A DNA stretch of 64,000 nt from Alloalcanivorax xenomutans (GTDB lineage: Bacteria; Pseudomonadota; Gammaproteobacteria; Pseudomonadales; Alcanivoracaceae), in the NCBI RefSeq assembly GCF_900217905.1, contig NZ_OBMO01000015.1, positions 61,433 through 125,432 of the forward strand, written 5' to 3'. A program made the translations under genes and the position numbers. Positions 48,012 to 57,100 of the stretch are shown in pieces (the first letter of the stretch is position 1; every line of letters begins with the position of its first letter). The notes below the pieces were generated by a model. It worked only from the letters and a program-made list of their open reading frames with translations, did not search any database and was not told the origin of the DNA.

Positions 48012-48762
48012 CGGAGGTTTGCACTGCCTTGCTGTTGATCTCATAGGCCCGCTGGGTCTGGATCATGTTGACCATTTCCTCCACCACATTGACGTTGGAG
48101 GTTTCCACATAGGACTGGTAAATCCGGCCGGCGCCATTCATGCCCGGCATGCTTTCGGTGCGCATACCGGAAGCGGCGGTCTCCAGATAGAGATTCTCGC
48201 CGATACTTTCCAGGCCCGCGGCATTGACGAAGGTGGAAAGGGTCAACTGCCCCACTTCCCGGGCATCGGTGGAACCGGGCTCGGTGATGGAGACAATACC
48301 GTCCTGACCGATGGTGACGCTGAGCGCGTTGTCGGGAATCAGAATCGCCGGCTCCAGCGGATAGCCACTGGAGGTCACCATCTGGCCATTCTCATCCAGC
48401 TGGAAACTGCCATCACGGGTATAGGCGATGGTGCCATCCGGCATCAGCACCTGGAAAAACCCCTTGCCGTTGATCGCCAGATCCCGCGAGTTGCCGGTCT
48501 GTTCCAGCCCCCCCTGGGCATGCAGACGCTCGGTGGCCACCGGCCGTACCCCGGTACCGATCTGCAGGCCAGAGGGCAGGCGGTTCTGCACATCGTTTTG
48601 CCCTCCGGGCTGGCGCAGGTTCTGATACAACAGATCCTCGAACACGGCGCGGGTTTTCTTGAAACCGTTGGTGCTGACGTTGGCCAGATTGTTGGCGATC
48701 ACGTCCATCTTCACCTGCTGCGACTCGAGACCGGTCTTGGCGGTCCACAAAGAGCGAATCAT
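47980..48762 (-). CDS. flgG: Distal rod protein FlgG
   Basis: Main distal rod subunit. The 260 residues equal the E. coli length, start [20 protein letters not shown] with [16 protein letters not shown] and end with the rod-type helix around [20 protein letters not shown]. Confidence 0.98.
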   Translation of the reverse strand: MIRSLWTAKTGLESQQVKMDVIANNLANVSTNGFKKTRAVFEDLLYQNLRQPGGQNDVQNRLPSGLQIGTGVRPVATERLHAQGGLEQTGNSRDLAINGKGFFQVLMPDGTIAYTRDGSFQLDENGQMVTSSGYPLEPAILIPDNALSVTIGQDGIVSITEPGSTDAREVGQLTLSTFVNAAGLESIGENLYLETAASGMRTESMPGMNGAGRIYQSYVETSNVNVVEEMVNMIQTQRAYEINSKAVQTSDEMLARLTQL

Positions 48763-48815
48763 GATGATGTCCTCTTTCGGTTATCTCGTTATCGGGCGGC
48801 GCTCGCGGGCCGGCC

Positions 48816-49553
48816 TCAGTTCATCGACAGCAGAGCGTTGGCGCGCTGCGCGTTCTGATCGGTATGCTCAATCACCTGGAGCTGCATTTCGTAGCGGCGG
48901 GCGGTGTTGATCATCGACACCATGGCTTCCATGGTGCTGACGTTACTGCCTTCCAGAGCACCGGATTGCAGGCGTCCCAGCTCATCGCGCGGCAGCACGC
49001 CGTCCCCGGCGCGGAACAAGCCATCATCGCCCCGCTCCAGGTTCCCGGCGGTATCGTTAACCAGTTTCAGACGCCCAACCTCGGCGATGGCGTCCGGCTG
49101 TTCCCCGGCGCCGATGGCGCTGACGGTACCATCGGCGCCAATCGACAGGCTGGCGCCGAGCGGCACCACGATCGGGCCGCCATCACCGATCACCGGCCGC
49201 CCGCCGCTGGTCAGCAAGCCTTCGCCGTTGACCTGCAGATCGCCGCGCCGGGTATAAGCCTCGGCGCCGTCGGCGCCCTGCACCGCCAGCCAGTTGCCCT
49301 CCCGCAGGGCAACATCCAGATCACGACCGGTGGCGTTGATCGGGCCGATACTGAAATCGGTGCCCGGCGTGGTCGCCATCATCGACACCCGCGTCGGCAA
49401 CGCACCGTCACCCCGCACCGGCACCGCCCGCAAAGCGTGAATCTGCTCGCGGAAGCCGGAGGTGGTGGCGTTGGCCAGGTTGTTACTGACCACCGCCTGC
49501 TGATCCTGACTTTGCTTGGCCGCCACCATGGCGGTATAGAGGATGCGATCCAT
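48816..49553 (-). CDS. flgF: Proximal rod protein FlgF
   Basis: Proximal rod subunit of 245 residues. The N-terminus MDRILYTAMVAAKQSQDQQA followed by SNNLANATTSGFR and the C-terminal STMEAMVSMINTARRYEMQL are typical. It lies between flgE and flgG. Confidence 0.97.
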   Translation of the reverse strand: MDRILYTAMVAAKQSQDQQAVVSNNLANATTSGFREQIHALRAVPVRGDGALPTRVSMMATTPGTDFSIGPINATGRDLDVALREGNWLAVQGADGAEAYTRRGDLQVNGEGLLTSGGRPVIGDGGPIVVPLGASLSIGADGTVSAIGAGEQPDAIAEVGRLKLVNDTAGNLERGDDGLFRAGDGVLPRDELGRLQSGALEGSNVSTMEAMVSMINTARRYEMQLQVIEHTDQNAQRANALLSMN

Positions 49554-49570
49554 GTCTCAAGCCTCGGCGA

Positions 49571-50752
49571 TTAACGCAGGTTCACCGCGTTCTGCAAAAC
49601 CTCGTCCTGCACCTTGATGGTCTGGGTGTTGGCCTGATAGTTACGCTGGGCGATGATCAGATCCACCAGTTCGGAAGTCAGGTCCACGTTGGACACTTCC
49701 AGTGCCTGGGACTCCACGTTGCCGAACATACCGGTGCCGGCCAGGCCAAGTAGAGGCTGCCCGGAAGTGCCGGTCTCCACCCAGGCGTTATCACCGGCCG
49801 GTTGCAAACCTTCAGGGTTACGGAAGTTGGCCAGCGCCAGAGTGCCGAGCACCTGGGACTGCTCATTGGCGTAATTACCGATGATGTTGCCATCATCATC
49901 CACGGTGACCCCCACCAGGCTGCCAGCGGTGTAACCGTTCTGGTCCAGTGAACCCAGGTCAAATTCCTGACCGAACTGCGTGGTGCCATCGAAGTTGATG
50001 CCGAACGTCACGTCATTGGCACCGTTGTTCATGGCAAAGGAATAATCCGGAAAAGCACTGTTGGCTTCGTCCAGGGTGCCATTGCTGTTGAAGCGCAACT
50101 CACCGGTGTTGGCCGCATCCACGGTGCCGTCCACGGCACTGTGAACCGCCCATTCATTCTCACCGGTTTTGACAAAATACAACGTCATGGTGTGCTGTAC
50201 GCCGAGGGAGTCATACACCGTGGCGGTGTTGGCGTAGGAGTAGGTATCGTCATCCGCCGGATCAAAGGCGCCGGTGATGATGTCGCTCTCCGCGTCCAGA
50301 TTGAAGGTGGCGTCCACCCCGGTGGTGGCACTGGCGCTCATGCCGCCGGCCGGCACCTGCAACACCTGGGGCTGGCCGCCGGTGCCCACCCCGGCGGGGA
50401 AACCGGTAAGCCGGGCTCCCTGGGCATTTTCCAGGTAGCCTTCCTTGGTCAGAGTCAACTGGCCATTACGGGAATAGACGATCTGCTCGCCCTGCAGGAA
50501 GCGGAAAAAGCCGGCGCCGTTGATACCCAGATCCAGATTGCGGCCGGTGCTTTCCAGAGTGCCGTTGGAGAAATCCTGCAACACGCCCGAGACACGCACG
50601 CCCTGCCCCACCTTGGCACCAGTGTAGACATCAGCGAACTGCACCGAGGAGCCCTTGAACCCCACGGTCTGCGAGTTGGCGATATTGTTGCCAACCACGT
50701 CCAATTGACTGGCGGCCGCGTTAAGGCCACTCAATGCCTGAGAAAAACCCAT
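49571..50752 (-). CDS. flgE: Flagellar hook protein FlgE
   Basis: Hook subunit, 393 residues. The N-terminus MGFSQALSGLNAAASQLDVV with NNIANSQTVGFKGS and the C-terminal DLTSELVDLIIAQRNYQANT are the family signatures. Follows flgD by 14 bp. Confidence 0.98.
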   Translation of the reverse strand: MGFSQALSGLNAAASQLDVVGNNIANSQTVGFKGSSVQFADVYTGAKVGQGVRVSGVLQDFSNGTLESTGRNLDLGINGAGFFRFLQGEQIVYSRNGQLTLTKEGYLENAQGARLTGFPAGVGTGGQPQVLQVPAGGMSASATTGVDATFNLDAESDIITGAFDPADDDTYSYANTATVYDSLGVQHTMTLYFVKTGENEWAVHSAVDGTVDAANTGELRFNSNGTLDEANSAFPDYSFAMNNGANDVTFGINFDGTTQFGQEFDLGSLDQNGYTAGSLVGVTVDDDGNIIGNYANEQSQVLGTLALANFRNPEGLQPAGDNAWVETGTSGQPLLGLAGTGMFGNVESQALEVSNVDLTSELVDLIIAQRNYQANTQTIKVQDEVLQNAVNLR

Positions 50753-50766
50753 CTTTCAGCTCCTGT

Positions 50767-51450
50767 TCAGAGAATCTGCCGGACTTCGTCCAGCGTCACC
50801 GGATCGGAAATGCCGCCAAGATCCAGACGCGGCTGACCATCGGTTCCCATCTTCACCCCGTTGACCAGGGCATAATTCAAGGTAGTGACATCCATCGACG
50901 CATCACCGCTGGTGGCGGTCACGGCCACCTTATAAGCGCCTTCCGGCGCCAGGGTTTCGTCTTCCAGCTTGCCATCCCAGACAAAGGATTCGACACCGGC
51001 GTCCAGGGCGCCCAGCTCAAAGCGGCGCACCACTTGGCCGGAACCATCGGTGATGGTGACCACCACATTGTCGGCCGCTTTATCCAGCTCCACGCCAAAC
51101 GGCGTGGTGGCGCCTTCTTCACCCACCAGCACCCGGTCGCCGGCAACCAGCACCCCCCGGCCGATCAGGGCGGTGGCCTGCAGCGCCTTGCCGGCGTCGA
51201 TCTGATCGTTGATTTCTCCGAGCCGGGCATTGAGTTCCTGGATGCCACTGACGGTATTGATCTGCGCCAGCTGCGAGGTCATCTCCGCGTTTTCCATCGG
51301 ATTCATCGGATCCTGATTCTTCAACTGCGTCACCAGCAGGGTCATGAAGCTGTCCTGCAATTCACCGGCGGCGCCCCGGCCGTTGGTGCCGGAAGTGCCG
51401 TTCATACTGTTCAGCACGGAGCTACTAATGTTCTGGGTGGCGGCCGCCAT
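50767..51450 (-). CDS. flgD: Hook-capping protein FlgD
   Basis: Scaffold protein at the growing hook tip. The 227 residues include the conserved LQDSFMTLLVTQLKNQDPMN followed by PMENAEMTSQLAQINTVSGI, and a C-terminal FlgD Ig-like domain. The start overlaps the flgC stop (TGATG). Confidence 0.97.
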   Translation of the reverse strand: MAAATQNISSSVLNSMNGTSGTNGRGAAGELQDSFMTLLVTQLKNQDPMNPMENAEMTSQLAQINTVSGIQELNARLGEINDQIDAGKALQATALIGRGVLVAGDRVLVGEEGATTPFGVELDKAADNVVVTITDGSGQVVRRFELGALDAGVESFVWDGKLEDETLAPEGAYKVAVTATSGDASMDVTTLNYALVNGVKMGTDGQPRLDLGGISDPVTLDEVRQIL

Positions 51451-51848
51451 CAGCTTTCTCCCACGGTCAGGGTTTTCAGCATCATCTGCTTGCTGGTGTT
51501 GAGGACTTCCACATTGGCTTCATAGGAACGGGAGGCGGCGATCATATTGACCATCTCGTGAACCTGTTCCACGTTGGGCATGGTCACGTAACCCTGCTCA
51601 TCCGCCAGCGGATGATGGGGGCGGTACTCGCGACGCAGGGGCGCCGGGTCCTCCACCACTTCCCGCACCGCCACGCCGGCACTGCCTTCCCCGTTTTGGC
51701 GGCTTTCGAAGATCACCTGGCGTGCCCGATAGGCTTCGCCGTCCGGGCCGGCGACGCTGTCGGCATTGGCCAGATTGCTGGCGGTGACATTCATGCGCTG
51801 GGCCTGGGCCACCATCGCCGAGCCGGAAATTTCAAAGATGGAAAACAT
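51450..51848 (-). CDS. flgC: Proximal rod protein FlgC
   Basis: Rod subunit of 132 residues. [20 protein letters not shown] followed by NLANAD, and the C-terminal [20 protein letters not shown] are typical. Confidence 0.98.
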   Translation of the reverse strand: MFSIFEISGSAMVAQAQRMNVTASNLANADSVAGPDGEAYRARQVIFESRQNGEGSAGVAVREVVEDPAPLRREYRPHHPLADEQGYVTMPNVEQVHEMVNMIAASRSYEANVEVLNTSKQMMLKTLTVGES

Positions 51849-51861
51849 GACGGCTTCCTTT

Positions 51862-52269
51862 TTATTCCGATTGCATGGCGCCCTTGAGGCCCTGAATGCG
51901 ACTGTTGATCATGGTGAGCGCGGCCTGGTAACGGACCGAGTTATCGGCGAACTGCACCCGTTCCACATCCATGTTCACGGTGTTGCCGTCCAGGCTCGGT
52001 TGATCCGGCACCCGGTACAGCAGATCCACCTCCTCGGTGGCAATCCGTGATGGAAAGTGCCGCTCGGACGTGGTGGTCAAATGCAAAGCCCGCCCCTGCT
52101 CCTCTCCCGCCACGGCCCGCGCCAGCTCGTCGGAGAAGTTGAAGTCACGCGCTTTGAAATGCGGCGTATCGGCGTTGGCGATGTTGCCCGCCAATACCCC
52201 CTGACGTTCGTGACGAAGTTGCAGTGCCTGCTGGTAGAAGTTCAGGGCACCGGCCAGTTTATCGATCAT
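51862..52269 (-). CDS. flgB: Proximal rod protein FlgB
   Basis: First rod subunit, 135 residues. The ATG at 52269 has AAGGAG 8 bp upstream. Motifs [20 protein letters not shown] and [20 protein letters not shown] are conserved. It heads the flgBCDEFGHIJ operon, divergent from flgA. A longer N-terminal reading to 52497 runs across the flgA start and is rejected. Confidence 0.97.
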   Translation of the reverse strand: MIDKLAGALNFYQQALQLRHERQGVLAGNIANADTPHFKARDFNFSDELARAVAGEEQGRALHLTTTSERHFPSRIATEEVDLLYRVPDQPSLDGNTVNMDVERVQFADNSVRYQAALTMINSRIQGLKGAMQSE

Positions 52270-52343
52270 GGCTAAACTCCTTTTGGATATAGCCAGACTA
52301 AAACGGGCCCCAAGTCTGCAAACGGACAAACAACCATGCATTT

Positions 52344-52369
52344 GATGGCCATTTCGTTTATTCGCCATC
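52344..52369. promoter_or_regulatory. Candidate FlhDC operator between flgB and flgA
   Basis: GATGGC (52344-52349) and GCCATC (52364-52369) form an inverted repeat with inner ATTTCG and TTTATTC, which recalls the E. coli FlhDC box (AATGGC...GCCATT arms) but has shorter spacing. It lies in the 150-bp divergent flgB/flgA gap, where an early flagellar promoter is expected. Confidence 0.35.
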
Positions 52370-52419
52370 GGCGGGGTTTCGTACACTATGGGCAAGGGCC
52401 GAATCAGAGATGACAAAAC

Positions 52420-53082
52420 ATGAAGGCATGGCCACGGACAATCAGCGCCTTGTTGCTGGTGATGCCCGCGCTGGCGGCGGCCACCGGGATGGAGCAACGG
52501 GTCAGGACCTTTCTGTTACAGGAAGCCGCCGGGCTGGGGGATAGCATCAAGGTGACGCTGCAATCGCCGAGCGCGCCGCTGCCATCCTGTGACGACGCCA
52601 CGCCATTTCTGCCTGGCCATCAGCGCCCCCTGCTCGGGCCGGTGACCGTGGGCGTGCGCTGTGATGGCCAGGTCCGTTACCTGCAGGCGCGGGTCAGTGC
52701 CCGGGGACGCTACTGGGTGGCGGCGGACAATCTGGAAGCCGGCACCCTTCTGGAAAAGGACGATCTGCGGATGCGGGAAGGGGACCTGAGCGCCCTGCCA
52801 CGCCGGGCGGCTACCCGCCTGGATGAACTTGTCGGCAAGGAGCTGACCCGTCCACTGAACGCCGGCACCGTGCTGCAGGACAGCGTTTTACGCGCCCGGC
52901 CGCTGGTACGGCGGCGCCAGCCAGTGAAGGTGGAGGCAACAGGGACCGGCTTTCGTATCGAACGCGCGGCCCATGCCCTGGAGGACGGCGCACTGGGTGA
53001 ACGGATCCGGGTGCGGTTGCCGGACCGGAAGGTGCTGACCGTGGTGGTTAGCGGACCAAACCGGACCCGGGTCACATTTTGA
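52420..53082 (+). CDS. flgA: P-ring assembly chaperone FlgA
   Basis: Periplasmic chaperone for FlgI. The 220 residues show a signal peptide (MKAWPRTISALLLVMPALAA) and the SAF domain with VAADNLEAGTLLEKDDLRMR and LVGKELTRPLNAGTVL. Divergent from flgB, upstream of flgMN. Confidence 0.95.
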   Translation: MKAWPRTISALLLVMPALAAATGMEQRVRTFLLQEAAGLGDSIKVTLQSPSAPLPSCDDATPFLPGHQRPLLGPVTVGVRCDGQVRYLQARVSARGRYWVAADNLEAGTLLEKDDLRMREGDLSALPRRAATRLDELVGKELTRPLNAGTVLQDSVLRARPLVRRRQPVKVEATGTGFRIERAAHALEDGALGERIRVRLPDRKVLTVVVSGPNRTRVTF

Positions 53083-53093
53083 CGTTCCCGGAC

Positions 53094-53120
53094 TCAAGCG
53101 CCCGGCTTTTTGGCCGATGA
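53094..53120 (+). promoter_or_regulatory. Sigma-28 promoter for flgMN
   Basis: TCAA (53094-53097), exactly 15 bp, GCCGATGA (53113-53120), about 80 bp before the flgM start. Confidence 0.75.
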
Positions 53121-53201
53121 AGCGTGAGAGGAGACCTTGAACGGGGTCCGAGAGCCTGTTCCTAGCCTTTACGCCTCCGCGAATGCAATGGAGAGACAGC
53201 T

Positions 53202-53486
53202 GTGAAAATTGATCATCCGCACCCAGTCAGCGCCAACCGCCCGGTGCCGGAGAAAGCCGCCGAGCGCAGCGTCGAGCGTTCCGCCAGCGAGTCCGCGCAG
53301 ACCAGCCCGGCGGCGGTAACCCATTTGCATCGGGACCGCAGCGACGGCGACATCGACACCGCCCGGGTGGCGGAAATCCGCCAGGCCATCAGTGAAGGCC
53401 GCCTGGAAATCCGGGCCGACCGCATCGCCGACGGCTTGATCGAGCGGGTTCGGGAAGAGCTGGAAACACGGTCCGATCCTTCATGA
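53202..53486 (+). CDS. flgM: Anti-sigma-28 factor FlgM
   Basis: Holds FliA inactive until the hook is complete, when FlgM itself is exported. The 94-residue protein starts at a GTG with GGAGAG before it. The C-terminal sigma-binding part VAEIRQAISEGRLEIRADRI is typical; the N-terminus is disordered. Overlaps flgN by 4 bp. Confidence 0.95.
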   Translation: MKIDHPHPVSANRPVPEKAAERSVERSASESAQTSPAAVTHLHRDRSDGDIDTARVAEIRQAISEGRLEIRADRIADGLIERVREELETRSDPS

Positions 53487-53932
53487 GCCTGAACACCCAC
53501 CTGCGGCGTCAACACGATCACCTGGTCTCACTGGGGCACTTGCTGTCCGAGGAGCGAGGCTTGCTGGTTCAAGGCAGCATTGACGGTCCGGAGCTGGGCG
53601 CCGTGGCGCAACGCAAAGCCGCTCTGCTGGAAACGCTGGACACTTTCGAAGGCCGGCGCCGGGAAGCCCTGCAGCGGCTCGGCTACGACGACACCCCCCA
53701 AGGCGACGAGCAGGCGGCCCGCGAAGCGGGCTGCCTGCCGTTGTGGCGGGCAATCCAGACCCGTGCCCGGGCCGTGGCCACGGACAATCGGGTCAACGGC
53801 GAGTTGATCGAACTGCGCGCGGCCAACAATCTGCGGTTGCTCAACGCCCTGCGGGAAAAGGCCGGCACTCCGTTATACGGTCCCGATGGCCAACCCGGCC
53901 CACGCGGCGGACGGCTGTCCTCATCCGCTTGA
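53483..53932 (+). CDS. flgN: Flagellar export chaperone FlgN
   Basis: Chaperone for FlgK and FlgL. The 149-residue product is mostly helical, with a moderate match to FlgN (LGHLLSEERGLLVQGSIDGP, then LGAVAQRKAALLETLDTFEG). Its assignment rests on length, helicity and position after flgM. Confidence 0.88.
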   Translation: MSLNTHLRRQHDHLVSLGHLLSEERGLLVQGSIDGPELGAVAQRKAALLETLDTFEGRRREALQRLGYDDTPQGDEQAAREAGCLPLWRAIQTRARAVATDNRVNGELIELRAANNLRLLNALREKAGTPLYGPDGQPGPRGGRLSSSA

Positions 53933-53987
53933 TAAAGGTCTCGTTTCCACTTCTTCCGTATCCGTGAGCAGGAATGACAACGTGGCA

Positions 53988-55223
53988 ATGACTCTCAAAC
54001 AGGCGGTCGTCGATGACGACGCACTGGACGTCATGCTGGCCTGTCGGCCGGTGTACAGCAAAAATCAGGATCTGGCCGCTTTTCAACTGCTGCTGCAAGG
54101 CGGCGGCGACAGCGTCACGCTGTCCGACATCCAATCCAGCCATCCCGTGATTCTGGGCACCTATTCCCAGGTTTATCAGGACGGCCGCACCCGAACCGTG
54201 CCGACGTTCCTGCGCGTGACCCCGGAAGTGCTGCTGGCCCGGTCGTTACCCCATCTGCCCAAGAAGCAGTATATCCTCGACCTCGACCACGGCTTGGCCA
54301 CGCCGGACGTGTTGCTGGAACAAGCCCGGCGCTGGGCCGGCCAGGGTTATCGGCTGGCATTGGACGGCTTTGGTCCGGCCGACAGCGTGGATCCGGCGCT
54401 GTTGGATCTGGTCCATATCATCAAACTGGACGTTCGCCGCTTCGACGACGACACGCTGCGCGCCACGGTGGAAAAGCTCCGGCCCCATGGCGCCGATCTG
54501 CTCGCCGATCATCTCGATGACCGCCGCCGTTTCCGTGTTTGCCTGGAGTTGGGCTTCAGCTATTACCAGGGCGATTTCCTGTCCACGGCGGTACCGGTGA
54601 AAGGCCGCAAGATCGCCGGCAATCAGTTGTTGCTACTGCGTCTGCTCGCCGAACTGCACAACCCGGAGTCAACGCCATCATCGCTGGAGGCCATTGCCAT
54701 CCAGGACGCCCATCTGACCTGGCGTATTCTGCGCGTGGTCAACTCCGCCGCCCTGGGTTTGCGCCGCGAGGTGAGTTCGTTGTCCCAGGCCATCGCCTTG
54801 CTGGGCATGGACGAGATGCGGCGCTGGGCCAACCTGCTGCTGGTGCACGGCAGCCAGAACAAGCCCGCGCATCTGGTCCGCAATATGCTGGTGCGCGGAC
54901 GCATGTGCGAAGTGTTGGCGGAGCTCTCCGGAGAAGAAGTCCCGGTGAACCATTTTATTGTCGGCCTGCTGTCACAACTGGATGTCATCACCGACATCGC
55001 CATGCCGGAATTGATGGATCAGGTCCCCCTGAGCCAGGAGGTGAAACGCGCTCTGGTAGCCCGCGAAGGGAAACTCGGGGATCTGCTCAACGAAGTGGAA
55101 CACTACGAAAACGGCCGCTTCGACCGGCTCACCTGGCTCAACGACACCTCGTTCTATGAAGTGGCCTACCGCCACAGCGTGGCCTGGGCCCGGCAGGTTC
55201 AACAGGCCCTCGGCAGCTTGTGA
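53988..55223 (+). CDS. EAL-HDOD domain protein with degenerate EAL site
   Basis: Two-domain signalling protein of 411 residues. The EAL-like domain (about 15-200) has lost key catalytic residues: the usual E-x-L of the first motif is FQLLLQ at 32-37 and the DDFG metal site is DGFG at 126-129, although Lys146 (IKLD) remains. c-di-GMP hydrolysis is therefore unlikely. The HDOD domain (about 205-390; NQLLLLRLLAELHNPESTPS, then LTWRILRVVNSAALGLRREV) is intact in outline. EAL-HDOD proteins such as CdgJ influence motility in Vibrio. The start is uncertain: the ATG at 53988 begins just before the EAL domain, while GTG at 53982 and ATG at 53886 are in frame upstream. A role in motility is inferred from position. 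Confidence 0.85.
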   Translation: MTLKQAVVDDDALDVMLACRPVYSKNQDLAAFQLLLQGGGDSVTLSDIQSSHPVILGTYSQVYQDGRTRTVPTFLRVTPEVLLARSLPHLPKKQYILDLDHGLATPDVLLEQARRWAGQGYRLALDGFGPADSVDPALLDLVHIIKLDVRRFDDDTLRATVEKLRPHGADLLADHLDDRRRFRVCLELGFSYYQGDFLSTAVPVKGRKIAGNQLLLLRLLAELHNPESTPSSLEAIAIQDAHLTWRILRVVNSAALGLRREVSSLSQAIALLGMDEMRRWANLLLVHGSQNKPAHLVRNMLVRGRMCEVLAELSGEEVPVNHFIVGLLSQLDVITDIAMPELMDQVPLSQEVKRALVAREGKLGDLLNEVEHYENGRFDRLTWLNDTSFYEVAYRHSVAWARQVQQALGSL

Positions 55224-55234
55224 CAGCCGATCAC

Positions 55235-55264
55235 GGCGGCGCGGTCAATGGGCTCCGCGCCGCC
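55235..55264 (+). terminator. Hairpin after the EAL-HDOD gene
   Basis: Perfect 10-bp GC stem (GGCGGCGCGG with CCGCGCCGCC) and a 10-nt loop, 12 bp after the stop codon. There is no T tract, so termination is likely but not certain. Confidence 0.45.
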
Positions 55265-55304
55265 GCCTTGCTAGCATGGGCCTTTCGCCAATAAGGATAA
55301 TGTC

Positions 55305-55754
55305 ATGACTCTGCCACGTTCCCTGCCCCTATTGTGCCTGCTGATCCTGGCCGCCCTGCTCACCGCCTGCGACAGCGGCCCGGGCGACAACGTGATCCGC
55401 GATGCGCTGAACGCGGAACTGGCACAAGCGCATCTCGATGAATTGCTGGAAGTGGAAGACGTGGAACAGCTCAGCGCGGTGGAGGACAGCCAGGGGGATT
55501 ACAGCGTGGAAGTGAATTACCGGTTACGCGCCCGCAAGGGTCTGGCCGACTACGCTGGTGAAGTCCGCGGCGATGACGAACGCGAGCCGATGGACCGCTT
55601 CGCCATGACCATGGCGCTGGCCGCGGTGCGGGTGGAGTTCGGCCCATTCGAGGAAGGCGACACCTTCAACCGGGAACGGCGGCTGGTATTCAGTAAAGGC
55701 GATCAGGGCTGGCAAATGAAAAGCGCTTTGGGAGCGAAGCCGGATCAGCGATGA
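55305..55754 (+). CDS. Putative lipoprotein of unknown function
   Basis: A 149-residue protein with a signal peptide and lipobox LTAC (Cys22). The mature part is acidic and moderately charged and matches no family I recognise. It has AAGGA before the ATG. It lies between the flagellar locus and rimI and is convergent with rimI. It may belong either to the locus or to the ancestral chromosome; the sequence does not tell. Confidence 0.8.
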   Translation: MTLPRSLPLLCLLILAALLTACDSGPGDNVIRDALNAELAQAHLDELLEVEDVEQLSAVEDSQGDYSVEVNYRLRARKGLADYAGEVRGDDEREPMDRFAMTMALAAVRVEFGPFEEGDTFNRERRLVFSKGDQGWQMKSALGAKPDQR

Positions 55755-55871
55755 TTCCGCCGCTGGCACCATCGTAGCCCGCCAGCGCGCCCCCAAGCCT
55801 GTCCGAGGTCGCTACAGCGGGTCCGTAGTCCGGGCCCGTGGAAAACTGCCGTGCCAGCGCATTACGTCGCC

Positions 55872-56330
55872 TCAAAGCATCAAGGTCATCAGCACCGCGT
55901 CCTCGTGGCCCTCCTCGGCGCGGTAGTAGCCGGGCCGGCGGCCGCATATTTCGAAGCCGAGCTGTTTGTAGAGCTTGCGGGCCCCCCGATTGCCGGCGCG
56001 CACCTCCAGATACATCACCGACATGTCCTCATCGACAGCCCGGGCGATGGCCTGCTCCAGCATCCAGCGAGCAATACCGCGCCGTTGCCAGGCCGGCGCC
56101 ACCGCGATATTGAGCAGATGGGCTTCATCCAGTACCGCGGATAACACCATGAAACCGGTGATTTCCCCTTCGTGGGTCGCCACCTTGCAGCGATAGCCAC
56201 TGGAAAGACAGCTGCGGAAATTGGCCATCGACCAAGGCGTCAACTGACAGGCCTGCTCCACCGCCAACACCCGCTCCAGATCCGCGCTGGTCATGGTGCG
56301 CAGACGCACGTGATCGGTAATCTCAGCCAT
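55872..56330 (-). CDS. rimI: Ribosomal protein alanine N-acetyltransferase RimI
   Basis: GNAT-family enzyme that acetylates the N-terminal Ala of ribosomal protein S18. The ATG at 56330 gives 152 residues. The acetyl-CoA loop is VAPAWQRRGIARWMLEQAIA, and LEVRAGNRGARKLYKQLGFE is the family C-terminal motif. The start overlaps holD by 8 bp. In E. coli holD-rimI lies close to prfC. Confidence 0.96.
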   Translation of the reverse strand: MAEITDHVRLRTMTSADLERVLAVEQACQLTPWSMANFRSCLSSGYRCKVATHEGEITGFMVLSAVLDEAHLLNIAVAPAWQRRGIARWMLEQAIARAVDEDMSVMYLEVRAGNRGARKLYKQLGFEICGRRPGYYRAEEGHEDAVLMTLML

Positions 56331-57066
56331 GGAAACCCGATTCCACCATTGCCTGCCAGCTGCGTTTTTTGTGCCGCGCCGGTTCCGAGAGCATCTCATC
56401 CAGACTGCTCACCACCAGGGCACCCATTTCACCGAGCTTGAACCCTTGATAGCGTTCCGTGCCGAGCACCTGCTTCGCCAGTGTCTCGTCCAGGCAAAAC
56501 AGGGCGCGCTGCCCGCCATCCAGCCGCGCCAGACCGGCAACGAACGCCGTCAACGCCTGGGAAGCGGCATCCCGGTCCATCGGTTGATCGTCGGTCAGCG
56601 GACAATAGAACCGGCGTGGGCGGGACGGGGCGGCGGCGAACACCGCCAGCAGCGATGCCGCCAGGGCACCGTCGTGGCGGCCCAACCCGGGCGCCTTGGC
56701 ATCGCTTTGTTGAAACAACAGCCAGGTTTCCCCGGCCAGGTGCGCCTCGAGCGTAAAGACCACCGTCTGATCGGCGGCAACGGGCCGTGGAGCGGCCCGG
56801 GCCGGCGCGGCGGGTTCCGTTGAAGGAGGTCGCGGCGCCGGCGGTGGCGTCCGTTCCAATTCATCGGACAACGAAGGCGGCGGCTCCGGCGTCTTCGTTT
56901 CCACCACCCGCGGTGCTTCGGTGCTCGCCGGCGCGGCCTCCGGGGCCGGTGGCGGCTCGGGCGGCGCCAGCTCCGAAGAAGGCGCCGCGCCGGGCAATGC
57001 TACCCGCGCCACCCAGGGCGTCAGCCCCAGGGCCTTCAGGTAACTTTGCCGCTGCGGTTCATTCAT
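56323..57066 (-). CDS. holD: DNA polymerase III psi subunit HolD-like
   Basis: Psi subunit of the clamp loader, which links it to SSB through chi. The 247 residues start QRQSYLKALGLTPWVARVAL, like the conserved N-terminal helix of psi. A Pro/Ala/Glu-rich linker (about 28-95) precedes the small globular domain. The same long form, directly before rimI, is known in Pseudomonas aeruginosa. It overlaps rimI. The assignment rests on the N-terminus, the linker architecture and the gene order. Confidence 0.82.
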   Translation of the reverse strand: MNEPQRQSYLKALGLTPWVARVALPGAAPSSELAPPEPPPAPEAAPASTEAPRVVETKTPEPPPSLSDELERTPPPAPRPPSTEPAAPARAAPRPVAADQTVVFTLEAHLAGETWLLFQQSDAKAPGLGRHDGALAASLLAVFAAAPSRPRRFYCPLTDDQPMDRDAASQALTAFVAGLARLDGGQRALFCLDETLAKQVLGTERYQGFKLGEMGALVVSSLDEMLSEPARHKKRSWQAMVESGFHG

Positions 57067-57100
57067 AGGGTGCCCCGCGCCAGTCCGATGTCGGCCCCGG

